This document shows, piece by piece, positions 41,863 through 50,385 of a DNA stretch of 64,000 nucleotides. The notes below the pieces were generated by a model. The model had not been told where the DNA came from and did not search any database. It was given only the letters and a program-made list of their open reading frames with translations. Source of the stretch: Azospirillum sp. TSH64 (GTDB taxonomy: Bacteria; Pseudomonadota; Alphaproteobacteria; Azospirillales; Azospirillaceae); assembly GCF_003116035.1 (NCBI RefSeq), contig NZ_LGQW01000015.1:3743858-3807857 (forward strand), read 5' to 3'. The position numbers and the translations under genes were made by a program. Position 1 is the stretch's first letter; every line of letters begins with the position of its first letter.

Positions 41863-42873
41863 TCACTTGCGCGGGCGCAGGAAGAACAGCATGGCGAGGC
41901 CGGACAGCAGGATCGACAGCATCACCCACCAGAAGGCATGCGGCGAGACGTGGTCCTCGATGCCGCCGACCCCCGGCACCCCCGCGACGTTCATGCCGAA
42001 GATGCCGGAGATCAGCGTCATCGGCGCGAAGATCACGGTCACCACCGCCAGCACATGCAGGCTGTGGTTCTGCTGGTCGGCGACGCGGGCCAGAAGCTCG
42101 TCCTGCAAGACCTTGGCGCGGTCCTGCAATGCCTCGATGTCGTAGAGGACGCCGCCGAACTTCTCGACCGAATGGCCGAGGCGCGCGCGGTCGTCGTCGT
42201 CGATCCAGGGCACGCTGCCGGTGGCGAGCCGGCCCAACGCTGCACGCTGCGGCGAGACATGGCGGCGGAGCCGGACGATCAACTGGCGCAGCTGGCCGAG
42301 CCTTTTGCGGGCGAGCTGGTAGCGTTCGGCAAGGACGGTGTCCTCCACCTTGTCCAGATCGGCTTCGGCGCGCGTCACCACCTCGCCCAGCGTGTCGGCC
42401 AGCATGTCGATCAGCTCGGCCATCAGGGCGGCGGTGCTGCCATAGCGGCCCTGGTCGTGCAGGGATTTGCGCAGCCGGTCGATGGCCTTCAGCGGATGCC
42501 GCCGGCAGCTGACGATGCGGTGCTCATCCATGAACAGGCGCAGGGTGCCGATGTCCGACGGCTCGAAATTGAAGTCGTAATGCATGTCGCTCAGCACGGC
42601 GAGGAAGCCGTCATCGAACGGCTCCAGCCGCGTCCGGTCGTCGTTGGCGTCCAGCAGAATCTCGCGGGCGAACTCGTCGAGCCCGCTCTTGCGGTCCAGC
42701 CAGTCGCGCGCCCGCGCCGAGGCGAGGTTGAAGTGCAGCCACAGCACGCCGCCGCTGCGCCGCTGCGCCGCGTCGATCTCCTCGAAGGACACCGGCACCG
42801 GCGGTGCATCGGTGGTGAGGAAATAGCCGCAGATCAGGTCGGTCCCGGTATCGAGCTTGATTGGAACTGCCAT
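41863..42873 (-). CDS. zntB: CorA-family metal transporter, ZntB-like
   Basis: 336-aa inner-membrane protein. A large cytoplasmic domain (GVLWLHFNLASARARDWLDRKSGLDEFAREILL, then long helices) is followed by two C-terminal transmembrane helices. ISGIFGMNVAGVPG carries the GMN pore motif just after the first helix. The acidic loop before the second helix (GIEDHVSPHAFWW) fits ZntB-like zinc/proton transporters rather than CorA magnesium channels (MPEL absent). GGAAGG lies 11 nt before the ATG. Confidence 0.88.
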   Translation of the reverse strand: MAVPIKLDTGTDLICGYFLTTDAPPVPVSFEEIDAAQRRSGGVLWLHFNLASARARDWLDRKSGLDEFAREILLDANDDRTRLEPFDDGFLAVLSDMHYDFNFEPSDIGTLRLFMDEHRIVSCRRHPLKAIDRLRKSLHDQGRYGSTAALMAELIDMLADTLGEVVTRAEADLDKVEDTVLAERYQLARKRLGQLRQLIVRLRRHVSPQRAALGRLATGSVPWIDDDDRARLGHSVEKFGGVLYDIEALQDRAKVLQDELLARVADQQNHSLHVLAVVTVIFAPMTLISGIFGMNVAGVPGVGGIEDHVSPHAFWWVMLSILLSGLAMLFFLRPRK

Positions 42874-43063
42874 GCCCGGCGAACCTTCCATTGCCTCTTC
42901 GCCGGCTGGGTGCCGGCCGGCGGGCAGGATACGCCGGCCGACGTGCGGCGCAACCTCGTCCTTGGGCGCCCGGAGCAACTGCAACAAGACCGTCTTGAAA
43001 CCGTCATCACCCTGTCGCGCGTTTGCGGCAAGAACGCGCGGGGCGTCATCATTCGACAGAGGC

Positions 43064-43729
43064 ATGACCGTGAGGACCGAGACCGCCGCCGGCGCCCACG
43101 ACATGGACGCCTGCGATATCGCCAGCCATTTCCCCGCGCGCGAGGCCGCCGTCGGCCCGATGCGGTCCGACTCGCAGGTTCCCGTCGTCCGTCCCTCAAC
43201 CGAGGCGGACGTGCCGGCCATGCTGGAGATCTACGGCTACCACATCCAGCACGGGCTCGGCCCCTTCGACATCGAGCCGCTGCATCCGGAAGAGCTGAAG
43301 CGCCGGCGCAAGGCGATGTTGAAGCGCCGCCTGCCGCATCTGGTGGCCGAGCTGAACGGCGCCATCGCCGGCTACGCCTATGCGGCCCCCTTCCGCAAGC
43401 GCCCGGCCTACCGCTACACGGTCGAACACTCGATCTACGTCCACAAGGATTTCCAGGGCCTTGGCATCGGCCGCCGGCTTTTGTCGGCGCTGGTCGACGC
43501 CTGCACCGTCGCCGGCTGTCGCCAGATGGTCGCCGTCGTCGACAGCGCCAACGCCCCGTCGCTGCGCCTGCATGAATCCTGCGGCTTCGAGCAGGCCGGC
43601 ATTCTGCGCTCGGTCGGCTTCAAGTTCGGCCGCTGGACCGACAGCGTCTTCCTCCAGCGCGCGCTCGGCCCAGCCGACGGCGCGCTGCCCGATGACCATC
43701 GCGGCGGCACCGTCCAGGCCGGCGACTGA
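43064..43729 (+). CDS. GNAT N-acetyltransferase (phosphinothricin acetyltransferase-like)
   Basis: 221 aa. PVVRPSTEADVPAMLEIYGYHIQHGLGPFDIEPLH and EHSIYVHKDFQGLGIGRRLLSALVDAC (Q/RxxGxG/A acetyl-CoA loop) plus NAPSLRLHESCGFEQAGILRSVGFKFGRWTDSVFLQ match the Pat/Bar group, which acetylates phosphinothricin-like amino acids or, in some members, methionine derivatives. The start is uncertain within ~40 residues; ATG at 43064 has AGAGG upstream. It precedes the decarboxylase gene by 27 nt. Confidence 0.86.
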   Translation: MTVRTETAAGAHDMDACDIASHFPAREAAVGPMRSDSQVPVVRPSTEADVPAMLEIYGYHIQHGLGPFDIEPLHPEELKRRRKAMLKRRLPHLVAELNGAIAGYAYAAPFRKRPAYRYTVEHSIYVHKDFQGLGIGRRLLSALVDACTVAGCRQMVAVVDSANAPSLRLHESCGFEQAGILRSVGFKFGRWTDSVFLQRALGPADGALPDDHRGGTVQAGD

Positions 43730-43756
43730 CAGCTTTCCCTCCCCCGGAGTTCCCCC

Positions 43757-46105
43757 ATGGATTTCTTTCGACGCTTCTCCTTCCTCGTCTGCGCCCCGGC
43801 CTTCGACGCCGACGAGCTGGAAGGCGTGCGCGTGCAGCAGATCGTCGCCGAGGTCGAGCGCATCGGCTTCGAGGTGGTGCGGACGCGCCGCGTCGAGGAT
43901 GCCGAGCTGGCGATCCGCACCGACGCCGCCATCGGCTGCATGATCGTCGATTGGGGCAAGCGCGGGCTGGAGGGCAAGCCGGCCTCGCTGATCGCGCTGG
44001 CGCGCAAGCGCGGTCTGGAGATGCCGATCATCCTGCTGGTCCGCCGCCAGCGGCTGGAGAACATCCCGGTCGACGTGCTGAACCAGGTCGACGGTTACGT
44101 CTTCCTGGCGGAGGAAACGCCGGAATTCATCGCCAAGAACCTCGTCTCCCGCCTGAAACAGTATGCCGAGACGCTGAAGACGCCCTTCTTCGGCGAGCTG
44201 GTCGATTATGCCGAGGAAGGCAACCAGCTGTGGACCTGCCCCGGCCATAATGGCGGCATCTTCTACAGCCGCAGCCCCATCGGCCGCATCTTCGTCGAGC
44301 ATCTGGGCGAGGCGGTGTTCCGCGACGACATCGACAACTCGGTGCTGGAGATGGGCGACCTGCTGGTCCATGAGGGGCCGGCGCTGAAGGCGCAGAAGGA
44401 AGCCGCCAAAATCTTCGGGGCCGAGCGCACCTATTTCGTGCTGAACGGCACGTCCGCCTCCAACAAGATCGTGCTGTCGGCTCTGGTGGCGGAGGACGAT
44501 CTCGTCCTGTTCGACCGCAACAACCACAAGGCCGCCCACCATGGCGGGCTGTTCCTCGGCGGCGGCATCCCGATCTTCCTGGAGACCGACCGCAACCCCT
44601 ACGGCCTGATCGGTCCCATCGACCACGAGGCGCTGGACGAGGAACGCATCCGCGAGAAGATCCGCAAGAATCCCCTGGTCAAGGACCAGGACGCCTGGAA
44701 GCGCGAGCGGCCCTTCCGCGCCGCGGTGATCCAGCAATGCAGCTACGACGGCACCATCTACAGTGCCGAGACCATCCTGGCGAAGATCGGCCATCTCTGC
44801 GACTACATCCTCTTCGACGAGGCGTGGGCCGGCTTCCTGAAGTTCCACCCGCTGTTCAAGGGCCGCTTCGCCATGGGGCTGGACAGCCTGCATGACGGCC
44901 ATCCCGGCATCATCGCCACCCAGTCCACCCACAAGCAGCTGGCCAGCTTCTCCCAGGCCTCGCAAATCCATGTGAAGGACAGCCATATCAAGGGCCAACG
45001 CCGCCGGGTGGAGCATCGCCGCTTCAACGAGACCTTCCTGCTGCACGCCTCGACCTCGCCCTTCTATCCGCTGTTCGCCTCGCTCGATGTCGGCGCGCAG
45101 ATGATGAAGGGTAAGTCCGGCGAGGTGCTGTGGGACGACACGATCCGGCTCGGCATCGAGCTGCGCAAGAAGCTGCGCGCCATCCGCCGCGAATTCGACG
45201 AGCGCGAGAGCGATCCGGCGCGCCGCTGGTTCTTCGACCCCTTCGTGCCCGACCGGGTGGAGGTCGGCGGCACCACCTCGGCTTGGGAGGATGTGCCGAC
45301 CGACGCGCTGGCGTCCGACGTGCGGCATTGGGAATTCGTGCCGGGTGCCGACTGGCACGGTTTCCGCCATGTGGCGGCCGGCTATGCGATGACAGACCCC
45401 AACAAGCTGACCCTGCTCACCCCCGGCTTCGACCGCCGCACCGGGGCCTATGAGGACCACGGCATCCCGGCTCCGGTGGTGGCGCAGTATCTGCGCGAGA
45501 ACCGCATCGTTCCGGAGAAGAACGACCTGAACTCGATCCTCTTCCTGCTGACGCCCGGTGTGGAATCGAGCAAGGCCGGCACGCTGCTGAGCGCGCTGGT
45601 GGCGTTCAAGCGGCTGCACGACGACAACGCGCTGCTGGAGGACGTGATCCCGGAATTCGTCGCCCGCCGCCCGGCCCGCTACACCGGCCGCCGGCTGCGC
45701 GACCTGTGCGCGGAGATGCACGCCTATTACCGGGAGCGCGGCACCAACGACCTGCAGCGCCGCATGTTCCGCCCCGACCATCTGCCCGCCATGGTCATGC
45801 CGCCGCGCGAAGCGGTGCGGCATCTGGTGCGCAACGACGTGGATTACCTGCCCATCGACCGCATCGCCGGGCGGATCGCCACCACCCTGTGGGTCGTCTA
45901 TCCGCCGGGCATCGCCACCATCGTTCCGGGCGAGCGGCTGGACGACCACGCCCGGCCGATGATCGAATATCTCCAGGTCTTCCAGGAGGGCGCCAACCGC
46001 TTCCCCGGCTTCGACAACGAGATCCAGGGCCTGTACCGCGAGACGGAGCCCGACGGGTCGATCCGCTTCTACACCTATGTCGTGCGGGAGAAGGGCGCGG
46101 ACTGA
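43757..46105 (+). CDS. Orn/Lys/Arg decarboxylase (PLP fold I, inducible type)
   Basis: 782-aa cytoplasmic decarboxylase producing a polyamine or cadaverine/agmatine. An N-terminal receiver-like wing domain (~1-145) precedes the PLP domain; Lys393 in STHKQL is the PLP lysine, with GTSASNKIV, ILFDEAWAGFLKFHP and NNHKAAHHGG as further PLP-site motifs. The C-terminal domain (PGIATIVPGERLDDHARPMIEYL) ends it. Length agrees with arginine/lysine/ornithine decarboxylases (710-780 aa). Substrate among the three cannot be told by eye. CCCGGAG precedes the ATG. It converges with tauD. Confidence 0.9.
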   Translation: MDFFRRFSFLVCAPAFDADELEGVRVQQIVAEVERIGFEVVRTRRVEDAELAIRTDAAIGCMIVDWGKRGLEGKPASLIALARKRGLEMPIILLVRRQRLENIPVDVLNQVDGYVFLAEETPEFIAKNLVSRLKQYAETLKTPFFGELVDYAEEGNQLWTCPGHNGGIFYSRSPIGRIFVEHLGEAVFRDDIDNSVLEMGDLLVHEGPALKAQKEAAKIFGAERTYFVLNGTSASNKIVLSALVAEDDLVLFDRNNHKAAHHGGLFLGGGIPIFLETDRNPYGLIGPIDHEALDEERIREKIRKNPLVKDQDAWKRERPFRAAVIQQCSYDGTIYSAETILAKIGHLCDYILFDEAWAGFLKFHPLFKGRFAMGLDSLHDGHPGIIATQSTHKQLASFSQASQIHVKDSHIKGQRRRVEHRRFNETFLLHASTSPFYPLFASLDVGAQMMKGKSGEVLWDDTIRLGIELRKKLRAIRREFDERESDPARRWFFDPFVPDRVEVGGTTSAWEDVPTDALASDVRHWEFVPGADWHGFRHVAAGYAMTDPNKLTLLTPGFDRRTGAYEDHGIPAPVVAQYLRENRIVPEKNDLNSILFLLTPGVESSKAGTLLSALVAFKRLHDDNALLEDVIPEFVARRPARYTGRRLRDLCAEMHAYYRERGTNDLQRRMFRPDHLPAMVMPPREAVRHLVRNDVDYLPIDRIAGRIATTLWVVYPPGIATIVPGERLDDHARPMIEYLQVFQEGANRFPGFDNEIQGLYRETEPDGSIRFYTYVVREKGAD

Positions 46106-46127
46106 AGCCACGCCTCCGCTCCAACCC

Positions 46128-46979
46128 TCAATAGGGCCGGTCGCCCAGCACGGTGGCGCGGTGCATGACGCGCCGGTGCGGTGAATAATCGTTCACTGCA
46201 TAGTGCTGGGTCGAGCGGTTGTCCCACAGCACCAGATCGTCCGCCTTCCAGCGCCAGCGCACGGTGAATTCCGGGCGGCTGATGTGGTCGTACAGGAACT
46301 CCAGGATCGCGGCGCTTTCACGGTCGCTCAGCCCGACGATGCGGGAGGTGAAGTTCTCATTCACGAACAGCGCCTTGGCGCCGCTGACCGGATGGGTGCG
46401 GATGACCGGATGCACCACCGCCGGATGCTTGTCGCGCGCCGTCTTCCAGCGGGCATGGGTCTCGGGATCGCCGTTGTGCCGCCATTCCGGGAAGGAACGG
46501 GTGAAGTCGTGCAACGCCTTCAGCGGCTCCAGCAGGCGGCGGATCGGTTCGGACAGGCCGTTGTAGGCGGCGATGTTGCTGGCCCACACCGTGTCGCCGC
46601 CGATGGGCGGAATGAGCTTGCCCGACAGGGCGACGATGGCCGGCGGCGTTTCGATGCAGGTGACGTCGGTGTGCCAGACGTCGTTGTCGGTCGGGTTGTG
46701 CGGCCCGGTGTCCAGCACCATGATCTCCGGCTGCTCCGGCACCTTCGGATAGATCGGGTGGACGTGCAGCTGGCCGAAACGGGCGGCGAAGTCGCGCTGC
46801 GCCTGCGGCGTCAGCGGCTGGTTCTCGAAGAACAGCACCTGATGGGCGACCAGTGCCCGCTCCAGCGCCGCCGCTTCGCTGTCCGACAGCGGGCGGGAGA
46901 GGTCGATCCCCTCCACCCGCGCGCCGATGGCGGGGCTGACGGGCGTGACGGTCAGGGCGGACAAGGCGATGTCTGGCAT
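46128..46979 (-). CDS. tauD: Taurine dioxygenase (TauD/TfdA family)
   Basis: 283-aa Fe(II)/2-oxoglutarate dioxygenase that oxidises taurine to aminoacetaldehyde and sulfite. The iron ligands are His103 and Asp105 (WHTDVT) and His259 (NRSTQHYAV); the 2-oxoglutarate Arg lies in HRRVMHR. MPDIALSALTVTPVSPAIGARVEGIDLSRPLSD is the TauD start. It is the last gene of tauABCD, 56 nt after tauC, and ends 22 nt from the convergent decarboxylase. Confidence 0.92.
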   Translation of the reverse strand: MPDIALSALTVTPVSPAIGARVEGIDLSRPLSDSEAAALERALVAHQVLFFENQPLTPQAQRDFAARFGQLHVHPIYPKVPEQPEIMVLDTGPHNPTDNDVWHTDVTCIETPPAIVALSGKLIPPIGGDTVWASNIAAYNGLSEPIRRLLEPLKALHDFTRSFPEWRHNGDPETHARWKTARDKHPAVVHPVIRTHPVSGAKALFVNENFTSRIVGLSDRESAAILEFLYDHISRPEFTVRWRWKADDLVLWDNRSTQHYAVNDYSPHRRVMHRATVLGDRPY

Positions 46980-47035
46980 GGCGGTTCCCCAACCTTATTG
47001 TACGGCGGTTTATGAATTCCGGCGGTCTGCCGTCC

Positions 47036-47887
47036 TCAGGACTTGCCCTTCCACGGCACCAGCCACGCTTCCAGCAGGCGCATTCCGTAGGAAAAGGCGA
47101 AGGCGAAGGCGGCGATGATGCCGATGCCGACGAAGACCACGTCGGTGGCAAGGAAATGCGAGGCGGACATGATCATGAAGCCGATGCCGCGGGTGGCGGC
47201 GATCAGCTCCGCCGCGACCAGCGTGCTCCAGCCGACGCCGATGCCGATGCGCAGGCCGGTCAGGATTTCCGGCAGGGCGCTGGGCAGCACGATGGTGCGG
47301 AACAGCTGCCAGCGGCTGGCGCCCAGCGACAGCGCGGCGTTCACCCGCTCGATGGGCAGCGCCCGTACCCCGGCCTGCGCCGACAGGCAGACCGGCGCGA
47401 ACATTGCCAGCGTCAGCAGGACGATCTTCGATACCTCGCCGATGCCGAGCCAGATGATCATCAGCGGCAGATAGGCCAGCGGCGGCAACGGCCAGTAGAA
47501 CTCGATGGGCGTGTCGAAAACCCCCTTGGCCCAGCGGTTCAGCCCCATCGCCAGCCCAAGCGGAATGCCGAGCGAGGCGGCGATGACGGCGGCGGAGAAG
47601 ATGCGGAACAGGCTGGCCGACACATGCTCCCACAGGGTGGCGCCGGCATAGCCGTCCTCGACGACCGCCAGGAACTGGGTCGCCACCTCCTGCGGGGTTG
47701 GCAGGAACAGCGGCGGCACCAGCCGGTAATGGGTCGCCAGGAACCACGCCGCCAGCAGCAGGAGCGCGGTGGCGAAGCTGATCGGGCCGGTGCGCGCCCC
47801 GTCCAGCCCGAAGGGATGGAGCCGGACGATCTTCGGCCGGTCAGCCGGATCGGAGGCGCGGCTTCCGGCGCGGGCGAGGTCGGTCAT
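47036..47887 (-). CDS. tauC: Taurine ABC transporter permease
   Basis: 283 aa, about six membrane segments. FLPTPQEVATQFLAVVEDGYAGATLWEHVSASLFRIFSA and YWPLPPLAYLPLMIIWLGIGEVSKIVLL are TauC-like, and the EAA loop is NAALSLGASRWQLFRTIVLPSALPEILTGLRIG. ATGA overlap with tauB. Confidence 0.92.
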   Translation of the reverse strand: MTDLARAGSRASDPADRPKIVRLHPFGLDGARTGPISFATALLLLAAWFLATHYRLVPPLFLPTPQEVATQFLAVVEDGYAGATLWEHVSASLFRIFSAAVIAASLGIPLGLAMGLNRWAKGVFDTPIEFYWPLPPLAYLPLMIIWLGIGEVSKIVLLTLAMFAPVCLSAQAGVRALPIERVNAALSLGASRWQLFRTIVLPSALPEILTGLRIGIGVGWSTLVAAELIAATRGIGFMIMSASHFLATDVVFVGIGIIAAFAFAFSYGMRLLEAWLVPWKGKS

Positions 47888-48687
47888 TGCAGCACCGCCC
47901 GGCGGGAGTCCGCCTCGGCATGCGGGCGATGCACCAGGGACCGGATTTCGTCATAGAGATCGGCGAACTCCGGTGCCGACAGGATGGCGCGCACGTCGCG
48001 CTCGGCGGCGAAGCGGCGGACGAAATCCAGGTCGAAACGGGCGACGATCCGGCCCGGCCGTGGCGACATCACCACCACGGTGGTGCCGAGGAACAGCGCC
48101 TCCTCGATGGAATGGGTGATGAAGAAGATGCGCTTGCCGGTGCGTGCCCAGACGTCGATCAGCAGTTCCTGCATCTGCTCGCGGGTCAGGCTGTCGAGCG
48201 CGCCGAACGGCTCGTCCATCAGCAGGATCTTCGGGTCGGTCGCCAGCGCGCGGGCGATGCCGACGCGCTGGCGCATTCCGCCCGACAGCTCGTGCGGGAA
48301 AGCATCGGCGAAGCCTTCCAGCCCGACCAGCCCCAGCAGTTCCTCCGCCCGCTCGCGCCGCTCCCGGGCGGGAACCCCGGCGAAGCGCAGGCCGAGCGCC
48401 ACATTGTCGGCGACGCTGCTCCAGGGCAGCAGGGTGTCCTTCTGGAACACCACGCCGCGGTCGGCGCCGGGGTTGGCGACCGGCTGGCCGTCCAGCGTGA
48501 TCGACCCCTCCGACAGGGGCAGGAAGCCGGCGATGGCGTTCAACAGCGTCGATTTCCCGCAGCCCGATGCCCCCAGCGCCACGACGATGCTGTTGGCGTC
48601 GATGTCGAGCGACGCGCGGTCCAGCGCATGGACCACCCGCCCGTCACGGGCGGAAAAGAAGACGCTGGCGTTGCGGACCTGGAGCAT
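47884..48687 (-). CDS. tauB: Taurine ABC transporter ATP-binding protein
   Basis: 267 aa. Walker A is ALGASGCGKST, the Q-loop lies in GVVFQKDTLLPWSSV, the signature is LSGGMRQRVGIARAL, Walker B is ILLMDEPFGALD, and the switch is FFITHSIEEALFLG. GGGAGAG precedes the ATG, 25 nt after the tauA stop. Confidence 0.92.
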   Translation of the reverse strand: MLQVRNASVFFSARDGRVVHALDRASLDIDANSIVVALGASGCGKSTLLNAIAGFLPLSEGSITLDGQPVANPGADRGVVFQKDTLLPWSSVADNVALGLRFAGVPARERRERAEELLGLVGLEGFADAFPHELSGGMRQRVGIARALATDPKILLMDEPFGALDSLTREQMQELLIDVWARTGKRIFFITHSIEEALFLGTTVVVMSPRPGRIVARFDLDFVRRFAAERDVRAILSAPEFADLYDEIRSLVHRPHAEADSRRAVLQ

Positions 48688-48712
48688 GGACGCTCTCCCG
48701 TCGGCGATAAGA

Positions 48713-49729
48713 TTAGCGGACGTCCTTGACGTAGTCGGCGGTGACGAAGCCGCCGTAGCTGGGCAGCACGGTGGTGATCTTCTTCTGCTCCTTCAGGAAC
48801 TCCGCCGTGTCCTTCAGGATCTTCGCGGCACCGCTTCCCTCGCCGCCGGCCAGCCAGGCGGTGGAGGCCTGCACCTCCGCCGGGACCAGCGACAGGTTGG
48901 TCAGCGCCGACGCCTGATCGGAGGGCGTGCCGCCCAGCAGCTTCGCCAGCGTCTTCGCATTCTCAGATTCCGGTCCCCACGCCGCCTTGTCGTTGCGGAA
49001 GGAGGCGCTGTAGCGCTCGATGGTGCCGGCGAAGCTCTTGAGGAAGGCGGGATTGTCCTTGGCGAAGGCCGCGGTCGCCACCCAGGCGCTGAAGGTCGGG
49101 GCGCCGCGGTCGGCCACCTCGCGCGAGGTCAGCAACACCTTGCCGGTCTTCTTCAGTTCGGTCAGGGCGGGATCCCAGACGAAGGCGCCGTCCAGGTCGC
49201 CGCGGTTCCAGGCGGCGACGATGTCCGGCTGCGGAATGGCGAAGACCTGGGCGTCGCGCTCCGTCAGCTTCTCCTGCTTCAGCACGGCGAGCAGCTGGTA
49301 ATGGTCGGTGGAGACCGGAGCCGCCGCCAGCTTCTTGCCCTTCAGGTCCGACGGCTTCTCGATGCCGGAGCCGTTGCGCACCACCAGCGCCTCGTCGGTG
49401 CCGGAGATGGTGGCGAGGTGGAAGGCCTTCACGTCCAGCCCGCGGCTGACCGCGGCGGCGAAGGGGCTGGAGCCGACATAGCCGACCTGCACGTCGCCCG
49501 AGGCAATGGCGGCGAAGATCTCGGCACCCGAGTTGAATTTGCGGAAGTCGATCTCGGCGCCGGTCGCCTTGGCGAAGTCGCCGTTGGCGATGGCGACCGA
49601 GGAGGGCAGCGCGTCGGTCTGATAGCCGACCACGACCTTGCCGGACGCGGCTTCGGCGATGGTGGAGGCGGCAAAGGGGGCGACCGCCGCCAGCGCGGCA
49701 GAGAGGAGAATATGCAGATTGGTCTTCAT
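48713..49729 (-). CDS. tauA: Taurine ABC transporter substrate-binding protein
   Basis: 338-aa periplasmic protein; signal peptide cleaved near IAEA/ASG. VVVGYQTDALPSSVAIANGDFAKATGAEIDFRKFNSGAEIFAAIASGDVQVGYVGSSPFAAAVSRG is the TauA hallmark, with VFAIPQPDIVAAWNRGDLDGAFVWDPAL. I took the ATG at 49729 after GGGGGAAA; a GTG/other start 18 nt upstream is less likely. First gene of tauABCD. Confidence 0.93.
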   Translation of the reverse strand: MKTNLHILLSAALAAVAPFAASTIAEAASGKVVVGYQTDALPSSVAIANGDFAKATGAEIDFRKFNSGAEIFAAIASGDVQVGYVGSSPFAAAVSRGLDVKAFHLATISGTDEALVVRNGSGIEKPSDLKGKKLAAAPVSTDHYQLLAVLKQEKLTERDAQVFAIPQPDIVAAWNRGDLDGAFVWDPALTELKKTGKVLLTSREVADRGAPTFSAWVATAAFAKDNPAFLKSFAGTIERYSASFRNDKAAWGPESENAKTLAKLLGGTPSDQASALTNLSLVPAEVQASTAWLAGGEGSGAAKILKDTAEFLKEQKKITTVLPSYGGFVTADYVKDVR

Positions 49730-50011
49730 CGTCGTTTCCCCCGTCACGGTGTGGATGCCGGCCTGCGAGGACCGGGAATCCGAATGTGCGTGAACTCTAA
49801 AGCGACGCCCGCGCTGTTGTCATCATAAAATCTACATTCCTACAGGGAAATAGATTATAAACCCGATTCCTTGCTGTTAAATTCCGCGGGCATTGCCGTC
49901 CGGATGGCGCCGGGCGCAAGGTTTTCCCGCCATCGGCTCGCCAAGGGCGGTACCGATTCCGCTGAAAAATTTCAGCCGATACGAAGCAGACGCTTGACCT
50001 CAACGTTTTTT

Positions 50012-50034
50012 CCCATTGTCCTATAGACAATAAG
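50012..50034. promoter_or_regulatory. LysR-type site, copy 1 (thiol/sulfonate operon)
   Basis: CCCATT, 11 nt, AATAAG, containing the perfect inverted repeat ATTGTC CTATA GACAAT. The ATT-N11-AAT pattern is the classic LysR-family T-N11-A box. The same half-sites at the same spacing occur upstream of the ssu-type importer at 61.3 kb. A CysB/Cbl-like or the LysR protein encoded at 60.4 kb is the candidate regulator. Confidence 0.6.
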
Positions 50035-50090
50035 ATATTTAAACAGACTCAATCTGTTGAATTTTGCAGCCGGTGGCAAGCGCCACGCCA

Positions 50091-50118
50091 AAACCACCTG
50101 ACCCCAAACCACCTGACC
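50091..50118 (+). repeat. Tandem 13-bp repeat before a small membrane protein gene
   Basis: AAACCACCTGACC occurs twice with a 15-nt period, ending 5 nt before the AAGGAG ribosome-binding site. It could be a leader element or a slipped duplication. Confidence 0.6.
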
Positions 50119-50132
50119 TAAGGAGTTCAGCC

Positions 50133-50342
50133 ATGCAGGGTTTGAGTGATTTCGACCGGATGGTGATGGCGTCGCTCTGCCCCTCGGGCACGCTGGTGCT
50201 GCCGCTTCTCCCGCCCGACGGTCACGCGGCGAACATGACAGACGGCTCTGGCGACGATGAGCGTCCGGACCGCGGCCTGCTTCCCCTCGGCCTCGGCATC
50301 GTCTCGGCCATTCTCCTGGCAGCGCTGGCAGCGCTGGCCTGA
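50133..50342 (+). CDS. Small membrane protein of unknown function, first in the thiol/sulfonate operon
   Basis: 69 aa. A short soluble half (MQGLSDFDRMVMASLCPSG), then Pro/Asp-rich linker, and a C-terminal single membrane helix (LLPLGLGIVSAILLAALAALA). AAGGAG precedes the ATG. It lies 43 nt before the ligase gene. No family recognised. Confidence 0.6.
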   Translation: MQGLSDFDRMVMASLCPSGTLVLPLLPPDGHAANMTDGSGDDERPDRGLLPLGLGIVSAILLAALAALA

Positions 50343-50385
50343 TCAGGCCGGCAGCGGCCGCCAAACTCTCGAAGGATAAGAAAAA

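Larger units (their letters stand above)
49730..50132. other. Divergent control region between tauABCD and the thiol/sulfonate operon
   Basis: About 400 nt without a gene, AT-rich in two stretches (49790-49880 and 50000-50060). The first lies near tauA and contains ATT, 10 nt, AATAG (49836-49853), a loose version of the site at 50012. The second holds the LysR-type site and probably the rightward promoter. A 13-bp tandem repeat sits just before the first rightward gene. Confidence 0.6.
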